A DNA stretch of 64,000 nt from Gammaproteobacteria bacterium. Lineage in GTDB: Bacteria; Pseudomonadota; Gammaproteobacteria; Pseudomonadales; Pseudohongiellaceae. The notes under the pieces are model-generated. The model ran no database searches. It saw only the letters and a list, made by a program, of their open reading frames with translations, and was not told where the DNA came from. Shown in pieces: positions 55,798-64,000 of the stretch; within the stretch, counting starts at the first letter, position 1, and each line of letters starts with the position of its first letter. Made by a program: the position numbers and the translations under genes. The stretch covers positions 124,001 to 188,000 of the forward strand of contig JAJFKE010000047.1 in the NCBI GenBank assembly GCA_021773355.1. The letters are read 5' to 3'.

Positions 55798-56571
55798 ATG
55801 ACGATTCATATTAAGACCGCAGAAGATATTTCCAAAATGCGTGTGGCTGGCAAACTAGCTGCCGACGTCCTGGAAATGATTGGCCCCCACGTTCAACCTG
55901 GGGTTAGCACAGGCGAACTAGATCGAATCTGCCATAAGTACATTGTGGAAGTACAACAGGCGGTGCCCGCCCCACTCAATTACAACGGCTTTCCCAAGTC
56001 GATCTGCACATCTATAAACCATGTTATTTGTCACGGCATTCCCAGCGACGGGAAGATTCTCAAATCTGGCGACATCCTCAATATAGATATCACCGTTATT
56101 AAAGACGGCTTTCATGGCGACACCAGTAAGATGTTCTGTGTCGGCGAGGTGCCCAGTCATGCCCAGCGCCTGATAAAGGTCACCCAAGAATGTCTGTACA
56201 AGGCAATAGATATTGTAAGACCGGGAATTACCCTTGGCGATATCGGGCACGTCATTCAACAACACGGAGAGGCAAATAACTATTCTATCGTGCGTGAGTA
56301 TTGCGGCCATGGCATTGGGCGCATTTTCCATGAAGAGCCACAAGTTTTGCATTTTGGTCGGCCCGGTACAGGAATGCGTATTGTAGAGGGAATGACATTC
56401 ACCATTGAGCCGATGCTTAACGCAGGCAGTCGTTACACGAAACTCTCTAAAAAAGACGGTTGGACGGTGACCACCAAGGATCGGAGACTTTCTGCGCAAT
56501 GGGAACACACGATGGTAGTAAGCAATGCTGGTTGTGAAGTACTAACACGACGCTCCGACGAAACACTGTGA
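55798..56571 (+). CDS. map: Methionine aminopeptidase type I
   Basis: MTIHIKTAEDISKMRVAGKLAADVLEMIGPHVQPGVSTGELDRICH...EEPQVLHFGRPGTGMRIVEGMTFTIEPM. Confidence 0.97.
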   Translation: MTIHIKTAEDISKMRVAGKLAADVLEMIGPHVQPGVSTGELDRICHKYIVEVQQAVPAPLNYNGFPKSICTSINHVICHGIPSDGKILKSGDILNIDITVIKDGFHGDTSKMFCVGEVPSHAQRLIKVTQECLYKAIDIVRPGITLGDIGHVIQQHGEANNYSIVREYCGHGIGRIFHEEPQVLHFGRPGTGMRIVEGMTFTIEPMLNAGSRYTKLSKKDGWTVTTKDRRLSAQWEHTMVVSNAGCEVLTRRSDETL

Positions 56572-59285
56572 ATCCGGACAATCTCGCCATTGCCGGGACC
56601 TATGCCAAGGAAAATTTTGAGCCTAACTCCACCCTGCTGGATATTTCCGCATTGGAAACTCAATTAAGTAACCCCGGCAATCACATCCAACACTTCAAGC
56701 AAGCTATAGAGACCGCCAACAACATTCTTAACGACCGCTACAAGGCAAATTTAAGTATCACCGAAATTGTAACGGCCCGCGCTTGGGTAATCGATCAAAT
56801 ACTAGCTCTGGTCTGGAAAGCACAGGCTTGGCCCGATGATCAGGATATCAGTTTGGTTGCGGTAGGTGGATACGGACGCGGAGAACTGCTGCCACATTCA
56901 GATATTGATCTATTGATATTGACCCGTAAGGACAATGCGAGTCGCTACAAGAGCTGTATCAGTTCTTTTCTAACTCTGCTCTGGGACATTGGTTTAGAGA
57001 TAGGTCAGAGCGTGCGCTCGATTAAGCAGTGCAAGACCGAAGCTATCAACGATATAACTGTAGCCACTGCCTTGATGGAGTCTCGAACACTGATAGGACC
57101 CTCAGAATTACAGACCGAGATGGTTGCGCTCACCACGGGAAAGAGAGTCTGGCCGATAAAAAAATTCCTGCGTGCTAAATGGGATGAACAAAATGCTCGC
57201 CACCAGAAATACCACGATATCGACTATGCACTGGAACCCAATATTAAGACCTCCCCTGGTGGCCTGAGAGACATTCAAACTATTGCCTGGGTAGCCAAAC
57301 GCCATTTCGGAGCCAGTTCGTTTCACGATCTGGTAGAACTAGGATTTCTGAAAGAGTCCGAAGAAACGATGCTGAACAAGGGCCAGCAATTTCTTTGGAA
57401 GCTGCGTTATGGATTACACCTATTGGAAGGCCGGCGCGAAGACCGTCTGCTGTTCGATAAACAGAGAGAACTGGCCAAGCTTTTTGGTTACGAAGACGAT
57501 GAGAAAAGTTTGGGCGTCGAAAAACTGATGAAGCAGTACTATCGTGCAGTAGCAAATCTGCGCGCCCTAAATGACGTTCTTCTACAGCATTTCGATGAGG
57601 CTATTTTACGCGAAGGCGAACGCGTCAAGATCGAAGCAATCAACAAGAGATTTCAGATTCGTAATGGTTACATCGAAGTAGTTTACCCAGATGTATTCAA
57701 ACGCTATCCGTCGGCCTTATTAGAAATTTTCGTGTTAATGGCACAGAACCCAAAGATAGAGGCTATCCGCGCTTCTACCATCCGCCTGCTACGAGATAAT
57801 CGTCGCCTGATAGACGAGGACTACCGACACGACATTCGCAACGTCACTCTGTTTATGGAGCTGTTGCGCTCGCCACATAAAATGACTCTACAAATTCGTC
57901 GCATGGCTCGCTATGGCATACTCGGGCGCTACCTTCCTGAATTTGGTCAGATCACTGGCCAAATGCAGCACGATCTCTTCCACATCTACACTGTGGATGC
58001 ACATACGCTGCAAGTTGTGGAGAATATGCGCAAGTTTAGATTGCCAGATGCCGCACAGAAATTCCCCGTGGCCGCGCATCTTTTTAAAAATTTACCGAAA
58101 GTAGAGCTGCTCTATATAGCAGGTCTATATCACGACATTGCGAAAGGCCGCGGTGGAGATCATTCGACTCTTGGTATGGTCGATGCGGAAAATTTTTGCA
58201 GTCGCCATAGACTGAGTAGCTGGGATTCAAAACTGGTTTGTTGGTTAGTTGATAAACACCTGTTCATGTCCATGACTGCACAGCGCAAAGACATTAGCGA
58301 TCCGGAAGTCATTCATGAATTTGCCACCGCCATGGGGGACAAATTACATCTGGACTATCTGTATTCGATGACGGTGGCAGATATCAGGGCAACCAACCCG
58401 GAACTGTGGAACAGCTGGCGCGCAAGTTTAATGAAGCAATTATATTTAAACACCAAGCGCGCGTTACGCTTGGGATTGGAAAACCCCAGAGATCGAGAGG
58501 AACGAATTGCCGACAAAAAACAAACCGCTCTGTCAAAGCTTGCTGATAGGGGAATAGAAGAGCAACGAATCCAGCAAATTTGGGCGAATGCCAATGACGA
58601 GTACTTTCTGCGCGAGTCTGCGGCGAATATTGTCTGGCATACCACCGCTATCGCGACTTTTTCTGGCTCAGGACCGCTGGTATCCACTAATGATCTTATG
58701 CAGAATACGGTGGAAGGCGCTACGCAGATTTTTATCTATACAACTAATAGCAGATTCCTTTTTGCCAACACTACCGCAGCTTTTGAGAAATTGAATCTGA
58801 ACATTCAGGGCGCCAGGATATTTACCTCTGACAACGACCACTGCATGGACACCTATACGGTATTGGAAACCAGCGGGCAGCCGGTTGGTAACAATCCGCA
58901 GCGCTTGGCGGAAATAAAGAAGATTGTTACACAATATATCGCATCTGGGGGTGCTGCCATCACTCCCGCGCTAATCCGTCGCAGTCGGAAGGACAAATAC
59001 TTTAGCCAAGGTATTGAGATTAACTGGCTGAACGCGCCTAATCGCGACTATTCCACCGTGGAGATCAATTGTCCCGACCAACCAGGAATATTGGCCTGCG
59101 TGGGCAAGGTGTTTGCTGAAAACTCCATAAACTTGAAAGATGCACGCATTACAACTCTCGGCGAGAGGGTTGAGGATTTATTCTTTGTAACCGATCAGGC
59201 CGGCAAGCCGATTAGGGATGAACTACTGATCGAGAATATTAAATCGGCAATAAATTCCGAGTTAAAGAAAAGACTGGATTTCTAG
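56568..59285 (+). CDS. glnD: [Protein-PII] uridylyltransferase / bifunctional GlnD
   Basis: SLVAVGGYGRGELLPHSDIDLLIL...NIKTSPGGLRDIQTIAWVAKRHF...AGLYHDIAKGRGGDHS; C-terminal ACT domains. GTG start overlapping map. Confidence 0.97.
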   Translation: MNPDNLAIAGTYAKENFEPNSTLLDISALETQLSNPGNHIQHFKQAIETANNILNDRYKANLSITEIVTARAWVIDQILALVWKAQAWPDDQDISLVAVGGYGRGELLPHSDIDLLILTRKDNASRYKSCISSFLTLLWDIGLEIGQSVRSIKQCKTEAINDITVATALMESRTLIGPSELQTEMVALTTGKRVWPIKKFLRAKWDEQNARHQKYHDIDYALEPNIKTSPGGLRDIQTIAWVAKRHFGASSFHDLVELGFLKESEETMLNKGQQFLWKLRYGLHLLEGRREDRLLFDKQRELAKLFGYEDDEKSLGVEKLMKQYYRAVANLRALNDVLLQHFDEAILREGERVKIEAINKRFQIRNGYIEVVYPDVFKRYPSALLEIFVLMAQNPKIEAIRASTIRLLRDNRRLIDEDYRHDIRNVTLFMELLRSPHKMTLQIRRMARYGILGRYLPEFGQITGQMQHDLFHIYTVDAHTLQVVENMRKFRLPDAAQKFPVAAHLFKNLPKVELLYIAGLYHDIAKGRGGDHSTLGMVDAENFCSRHRLSSWDSKLVCWLVDKHLFMSMTAQRKDISDPEVIHEFATAMGDKLHLDYLYSMTVADIRATNPELWNSWRASLMKQLYLNTKRALRLGLENPRDREERIADKKQTALSKLADRGIEEQRIQQIWANANDEYFLRESAANIVWHTTAIATFSGSGPLVSTNDLMQNTVEGATQIFIYTTNSRFLFANTTAAFEKLNLNIQGARIFTSDNDHCMDTYTVLETSGQPVGNNPQRLAEIKKIVTQYIASGGAAITPALIRRSRKDKYFSQGIEINWLNAPNRDYSTVEINCPDQPGILACVGKVFAENSINLKDARITTLGERVEDLFFVTDQAGKPIRDELLIENIKSAINSELKKRLDF

Positions 59286-59320
59286 GGAGCCTCCGAACAA
59301 TAAAACTTTTGGATTGAATA

Positions 59321-59674
59321 ATGACAACCCTATACGGCATCAACAATTGTGACACCATCAAAAAGACGCGGGCGTTGCTTACGGAATCTGGAGTCGAATT
59401 CGACTTTCATGACTACAAAAAGCTGGGCTGCAGCAAAGAACTGATTCAAAGGTTTCTACAACATTTCAGCCATGAAGAACTGATCAATACCCGAGGGTCA
59501 ACTTGGCGAAAACTTCCAGAAAGCGTCAGGAAAAACTTAAGCGCCAACTCAGCCGAGAAACTAATGCACGAGGAAACTTCATTAATCAAGCGACCCATAA
59601 TCGAGAGCAATGGCAAATGGCTGCTAGGTTTCGATAAAGAAAAAATTCAACTACTAGTGCAAGGGAGCAACTGA
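59321..59674 (+). CDS. ArsC/Spx-type reductase family protein (YffB-like)
   Basis: TTLYGINNCDTIKKTRALLTESGVEFDFHDYKKLG...LIKRPIIESNGKWLLGFDKEK. Confidence 0.88.
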   Translation: MTTLYGINNCDTIKKTRALLTESGVEFDFHDYKKLGCSKELIQRFLQHFSHEELINTRGSTWRKLPESVRKNLSANSAEKLMHEETSLIKRPIIESNGKWLLGFDKEKIQLLVQGSN

Positions 59675-59722
59675 CTCATAAAAGTTAGTGTTAGACTATT
59701 TGCCAACAAGGATTAAGAAAAA

Positions 59723-60766
59723 ATGAACGATACAGCTATACACAGCCTCGGTTTTGGTATTGCCACGCGCAATTCGAAAGATGACATCATTGAGGTGTAT
59801 TATCCATGTCTGATGAGAAATCCCGCGCCTGCTCTGGCGAGCGGTGTTAGCAAAGCCTGTGGTATAGATTCCGGACAGAACGCAGTTATCGAATTACATG
59901 CAGAACTTGCTAGCACCCTATGCGTCACGCTGCTGAACGCAGGTTTTGCCGAACAAGCCGAAATACTTCGACAAATGAGCAACAGCACACAAAAGATAGT
60001 GTTGTGCTTTTTAAGTGTCGACACCGCTCCAACGACTGTCGCAGAAGCGTATTTAAAATTGCATTTGCTCTCTCACCGATTGGCCAAGCCTCACTCTTTG
60101 AATTTGGATGGCCTGTTTGCAATTCTACCTAATCTTGCCTGGACCGATGAAGGTGCCATAGATGTGGACGAATTACCGCAGCGTCAGCTGGAGGCTAGAT
60201 TGCGAGGAAAACCCTTGGAAGTTGCCTCGGTGGACAAGTTTCCAAAGATGACAAGTTATGTAGTTCCCAGTGGTGTGCGTATTGCGCATACTGCCAGAGT
60301 GCGACTCGGCGCCTATCTAGGATCTGGCACTACCGTAATGCATGAAGGTTTCGTCAATTTCAATGCAGGCACGGAGGGACCCGCCATGATCGAAGGCAGG
60401 GTTTCTGCGGGGGTAATGATAGGAGCCAACAGCGATCTTGGCGGCGGTTGCAGCACCATGGGCACACTTTCCGGCGGCGGCACGGAGATTATTTCTGTAG
60501 GAGAGAATTGCTTGGTCGGGGCTAATGCCGGCATTGGCATTCCTTTGGCGGATGGCTGCATAGTTGAAGCCGGACTCTATCTGACCGCCGGCACGAAGTT
60601 GAATGTACTCAGCAGTGACGGTGAGCTACAAAAGACAGTAAAAGCCAGACAAATGGTGGGCATCGCCAACTTACTGTATAGACGTAATTCTCTATCGGGG
60701 GGCGTGGAATGTGTGCCACTGAAAACTTCAATTGGACTGAATGAAGACCTGCACAGTCATAACTAG
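59723..60766 (+). CDS. dapD: 2,3,4,5-tetrahydropyridine-2,6-dicarboxylate N-succinyltransferase
   Basis: VRIAHTARVRLGAYLGSGTTVMHEGFVNFNAGTEGPAMIEGRVSAGVMIGANSDLGGGCSTMGTLSGGG. Confidence 0.94.
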   Translation: MNDTAIHSLGFGIATRNSKDDIIEVYYPCLMRNPAPALASGVSKACGIDSGQNAVIELHAELASTLCVTLLNAGFAEQAEILRQMSNSTQKIVLCFLSVDTAPTTVAEAYLKLHLLSHRLAKPHSLNLDGLFAILPNLAWTDEGAIDVDELPQRQLEARLRGKPLEVASVDKFPKMTSYVVPSGVRIAHTARVRLGAYLGSGTTVMHEGFVNFNAGTEGPAMIEGRVSAGVMIGANSDLGGGCSTMGTLSGGGTEIISVGENCLVGANAGIGIPLADGCIVEAGLYLTAGTKLNVLSSDGELQKTVKARQMVGIANLLYRRNSLSGGVECVPLKTSIGLNEDLHSHN

Positions 60767-60796
60767 GCAGGCTCCCTTGCGGAAGCAGAATCAAAG

Positions 60797-61930
60797 ATGA
60801 GCGCAACTCTAGAACTCGCTAAGCAACTACTACAACTTCCTTCGGTGACACCCGCCGATGAGGGCTGTCAGCAGATTATCGCCAACAGACTCTCGGCTTT
60901 AGGCTTTCAGGTTGAAACGCTACAGTATGAAGACGTCACTAATCTGTGGGCTGTTATTGGTGATGGCGGTCCACTGTTTGTATTTGCCGGGCATACCGAT
61001 GTAGTGCCAACCGGCCCCCTGGATCAGTGGAAGTTTCCCCCCTATAGCGCCACAGTCGAGGATGGTTTTCTGTATGGCCGCGGTGCCGCAGACATGAAGG
61101 GCGCTCTAGCAGCCATGGTCACGTCAGTTGAACGCTTACTCGCAGATTTCAAGATCGAAGGGCGCATTGGGTTTCTAATTACCAGCGATGAAGAAGGGAT
61201 AGCCGTCAACGGCACTAAAAAGGTGATACAAGAGCTTGCTAGCCGGGGCATCAATATTGATTACTGCCTGGTGGGTGAGCCGAGCAGCTCCGCGACGCTG
61301 GGAGACACCATCAAGATCGGTAGACGCGGCTCTCTAAGCGCGAAACTGATCGTAAAGGGTATACAAGGCCACGTAGCTTATCCTCAGCTTGCCCTCAATC
61401 CTGTACACAAGGCCTTACCAGTGTTGACAGCATTGACGCAGCGTAGCTGGGATCACGGTAATGCGTCATTTCCCGCAACGAGTTTTCAAATATCGAATAT
61501 GCAGGCAGGAACCGGTGCCAACAACGTAATCCCTGAAACCATAGAAATCGATTTTAATCTGCGCTTCTCAACGGAGTTGGATGCCGATAGGATTAAATCA
61601 AAAATTACAGGACTATTGGACGCGGCCGAATTGAATTACCAAATCCACTGGAATCTATCGGGCGAGCCATTTTTAACAAATTCTGGCAAATTGATTCGAG
61701 CTGTAACACAAAGCATTAAATATCTTAGCGGCCTCGACACCGATCAGTCGACTGCCGGAGGCACCTCTGACGGTCGTTTCATTGCGCCTACGGGTGCTGA
61801 AGTGGTCGAACTGGGGCCTTGTAATGCCACGATCCACCAAATAAATGAAAAAGTGTCGGTACAGGAACTAGACCAGCTCTCTGAAATCTATCAAAACATT
61901 ATGCAGCGGCTGTTGACGGCAAAGAACTAG
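60797..61930 (+). CDS. dapE: Succinyl-diaminopimelate desuccinylase
   Basis: LAKQLLQLPSVTPADEGCQQIIANRLSALGFQVE...FVFAGHTDVVPTGPLDQWKFPPYSATVEDGFLYGRGAADMKGALAAMV. Confidence 0.97.
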   Translation: MSATLELAKQLLQLPSVTPADEGCQQIIANRLSALGFQVETLQYEDVTNLWAVIGDGGPLFVFAGHTDVVPTGPLDQWKFPPYSATVEDGFLYGRGAADMKGALAAMVTSVERLLADFKIEGRIGFLITSDEEGIAVNGTKKVIQELASRGINIDYCLVGEPSSSATLGDTIKIGRRGSLSAKLIVKGIQGHVAYPQLALNPVHKALPVLTALTQRSWDHGNASFPATSFQISNMQAGTGANNVIPETIEIDFNLRFSTELDADRIKSKITGLLDAAELNYQIHWNLSGEPFLTNSGKLIRAVTQSIKYLSGLDTDQSTAGGTSDGRFIAPTGAEVVELGPCNATIHQINEKVSVQELDQLSEIYQNIMQRLLTAKN

Positions 61931-61973
61931 ACCTCAATTTTCTGCTATTTTTATAATAGACCTTAGCCAATGG

Positions 61974-62747
61974 CTAGCCTGACAGATACACATCATATCT
62001 ACTGCTGTTTCCCTTAAATCGAATGTCAGGCTTCTGCGAACTTAACGGCGGTGAAAGCTTCGCCCGCTTAACCACCACCCTCCTGCGCGCTAATTTTTGG
62101 GCATGCAGCAACAAGTCTTCATCGTCTGTTTGATGACCGAGTAATTGCTGTAGTAGTGCCATATCTTTTTTTACCTTTGCACTTTTCCGACGTTCGGGAA
62201 ACATAGGATCCAGATAAACCACATCGAATTGCTGCGCTTCAAATCCGAATTTCGTGAACTCACCATAATGTAACTGCATAGAGCTCAACACCGCAGCGGT
62301 ACTCTCATCGTATTGATTGATCCTCGCCAGCCCGTCCTGCAATAGCGCATGCACGATCGGTGAACGCTCGAGGAGGGTGACTTTGCACCCAAGACTGGCA
62401 AGTAGGAAAGCATCCTTACCCAGGCCCGCTGTGCCGTCTAAAACCGTTGGTATTAAAGGTCCCTTGATACCGATTGCCTTGACAATGTTCTGGCTCTTAA
62501 TAGAACTTTTTACACGGTAATTGAGCTTTGGGTCGGAGAAATCGACTGACAACACAGCCGCTTGTTGCGAATCCATACTGTGCAGGCCTAATGTGGAATC
62601 TTGATAGGCGAGGAAATAGTCGTATTCCAGTTCACTGTAATCGCCACTGGTTTGTGGAAATTCTATCAGAGGTAGGCCCAAGCTATCGGCAAGTAAACTC
62701 GCTCTATGTGTTTGATCACACTCTGTCTGTGCAACAGCGATCTTCAC
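61974..62747 (-). CDS. rsmJ: 16S rRNA (guanine1516-N2)-methyltransferase
   Basis: VLDGTAGLGKDAFLLASLGCKVTLLERSPIVHALLQDGLAR...VVYLDPMFPERRKSAKVKKDM. Likely GTG start at 62747 overlapping the uppP stop; supplied ORF (62897) runs into uppP. Confidence 0.9.
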   Translation of the reverse strand: MKIAVAQTECDQTHRASLLADSLGLPLIEFPQTSGDYSELEYDYFLAYQDSTLGLHSMDSQQAAVLSVDFSDPKLNYRVKSSIKSQNIVKAIGIKGPLIPTVLDGTAGLGKDAFLLASLGCKVTLLERSPIVHALLQDGLARINQYDESTAAVLSSMQLHYGEFTKFGFEAQQFDVVYLDPMFPERRKSAKVKKDMALLQQLLGHQTDDEDLLLHAQKLARRRVVVKRAKLSPPLSSQKPDIRFKGNSSRYDVYLSG

Positions 62748-63550
62748 AGGGCAATTAATATCAGACCGATACCGAGCAACACTCGATAGATTACGAACGG
62801 CAGGAAACCGATGCGTTGTATTAACTGAAGGAAAAAATGAATACAAGCATAGGCAACTCCAGCCGAGATCAGCACACTGTACAGTAACAACATCCAATTC
62901 AGAGTCCCCGTGCCTTCTGCAAGCAACTCCAAACCTTTTAGCAGCCCGGTGGAACCGATAACAGGTATGGACAGCAAAAACGAAAACCGCGCAGCGGCGG
63001 CACGGTCCAGATTACAAAAAAGCGCTGCGGTCATGGTAATACCTGAACGAGATGTACCAGGAATTATCGCCAGCATTTGTGCAAAGCCAATAATGAGAGC
63101 GGTCTTCCAATCGATGTTGAACAGGGCTCGTTGCTTAGTTCCATTTCGGTCCGAGACCCATAACAATAAGCCAAATGCGATAGAGCTAAGGCCAATTACC
63201 AAAAGCGAACGGCCATATTGTTCAACGTAGCCGCCCAATAATAATCCAGCCAAGCCTGCAGGAATGGTGGCGACGATCAGCATCCAGGCCAATCTGGAAT
63301 CCCCTGAATTTCTTCTTTGTATCGTGCTTTCAAGTGCAGCTAGAGCTAGTCTTCGAAGGTCATGCCTAAAATAAAATACCACCGCCAGCAATGTCCCTAC
63401 ATGCACTGCAACATCGAAGGTCAAACCCTGATCGTTCCAGGAAAACAACAGCGACGGGAGAATTAAGTGCCCAGATGAAGAAATAGGCAGAAATTCTGTC
63501 GCTCCTTGCAAAACAGATAAGAAAGTTGCTTGGAAGAAATCTAAATTCAA
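62744..63550 (-). CDS. uppP: Undecaprenyl-diphosphate phosphatase
   Basis: FLSVLQGATEFLPISSSGHLILPSLLF...ILAIIPGTSRSGITMTAALFCNLDR: BacA/UppP signature motifs. Confidence 0.96.
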   Translation of the reverse strand: MNLDFFQATFLSVLQGATEFLPISSSGHLILPSLLFSWNDQGLTFDVAVHVGTLLAVVFYFRHDLRRLALAALESTIQRRNSGDSRLAWMLIVATIPAGLAGLLLGGYVEQYGRSLLVIGLSSIAFGLLLWVSDRNGTKQRALFNIDWKTALIIGFAQMLAIIPGTSRSGITMTAALFCNLDRAAAARFSFLLSIPVIGSTGLLKGLELLAEGTGTLNWMLLLYSVLISAGVAYACIHFFLQLIQRIGFLPFVIYRVLLGIGLILIAL

Positions 63551-63589
63551 CGCCTGTCCTCAGCCTCTAGTGCAGGAATGTGCTTGAGT

Positions 63590-64000
63590 CTAGCTGTAAT
63601 TCAACTGCTCTTTTACATAATTTGGTCTTAATTGTTCTGCAGTAACAGCCTCGCCTGCGTCAAACCTGAGTGTTGCCAATTGAACTATAATCTCGCTACT
63701 GATTATCGGGCTGATAATCTTGTCTGATACCCTGCAGCCTAGCCTTTTCTGAATATCAGATTGCCTAGTCCAGCCATTGCCGACCATATCCCATTGTTGC
63801 TCCAGCGTGTTCTCAGGCAATACCTGCAACAGCTCTGGCACTGCAACCTGTTCATTCCCCAGTAATTCGACACCCAGCTTCTCTGATTTCCGGTAGGCCG
63901 CGAAATACACCTCTCTCTCTCTTGCTTCCTCACACACCAGCACATAATTATTCTTCGATTGTTTGACAGTTGCCATCGCCGTTAAGGCTAGCGATGAAAG
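63590..64000 (-). CDS. tsaB: tRNA threonylcarbamoyladenosine biosynthesis protein TsaB, C-terminal part, N-terminus beyond right edge
   Basis: Frame remains open past the listed Met (63976) to the window end: ...LSSLALTAMATVKQSKNNYVLVCEEAREREVYFAAYRK...WDMVGNGW...LRPNYVKEQL, matching the TsaB pattern (SSLA..., D/E-AR-EVYFA-Y, VGNGW). Confidence 0.75.
   Translation of the reverse strand, partial: LSSLALTAMATVKQSKNNYVLVCEEAREREVYFAAYRKSEKLGVELLGNEQVAVPELLQVLPENTLEQQWDMVGNGWTRQSDIQKRLGCRVSDKIISPIISSEIIVQLATLRFDAGEAVTAEQLRPNYVKEQLNYS

Overview
64 kb of a gammaproteobacterial chromosome, almost entirely core genome. Left to right: (1) the head of an exopolysaccharide locus on the minus strand: a large SLBB polysaccharide-export protein running off the left edge, a MarR-type EPS regulator and an RfaH/NusG paralog, with a 12-bp ops/JUMPStart match in the leader; (2) divergent UDP-glucose dehydrogenase and a HicAB toxin-antitoxin pair; (3) a GntR-prpB-prpC-prpD methylcitrate cluster with nine exact copies of GGGCTGA between prpC and prpD; (4) an ibpA-type small heat-shock gene with a sigma32-like promoter and a ROSE-like hairpin over its Shine-Dalgarno; (5) a cyclase / cupredoxin-like / beta-barrel cluster; (6) recX-recA-cinA with two LexA-like boxes about 500 nt upstream of recA, then mutS and fdxA; (7) nlpD-DUF368-pcm-truD-ispF-ispD-ftsB-eno-kdsA-pyrG-tilS-accA-dnaE-rnhB-lpxB-lpxA-fabZ-lpxD-skp-bamA-rseP-dxr-cdsA-uppS-frr-pyrH-tsf-rpsB, a canonical run apart from missing rpoS and surE and an rpsB with a ~134-aa low-complexity tail; (8) map-glnD-arsC-like-dapD-dapE, then rsmJ, uppP and a truncated tsaB. 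I see no prophage, CRISPR array, rRNA, tRNA or large island. The most interesting items are regulatory RNA/DNA (ops leader, ROSE-like thermometer, structured fdxA-upstream region, long recA leader, GntR operators), the extended S2 protein, and the missing rpoS/surE. All family calls come from reading the sequence; no searches were run.
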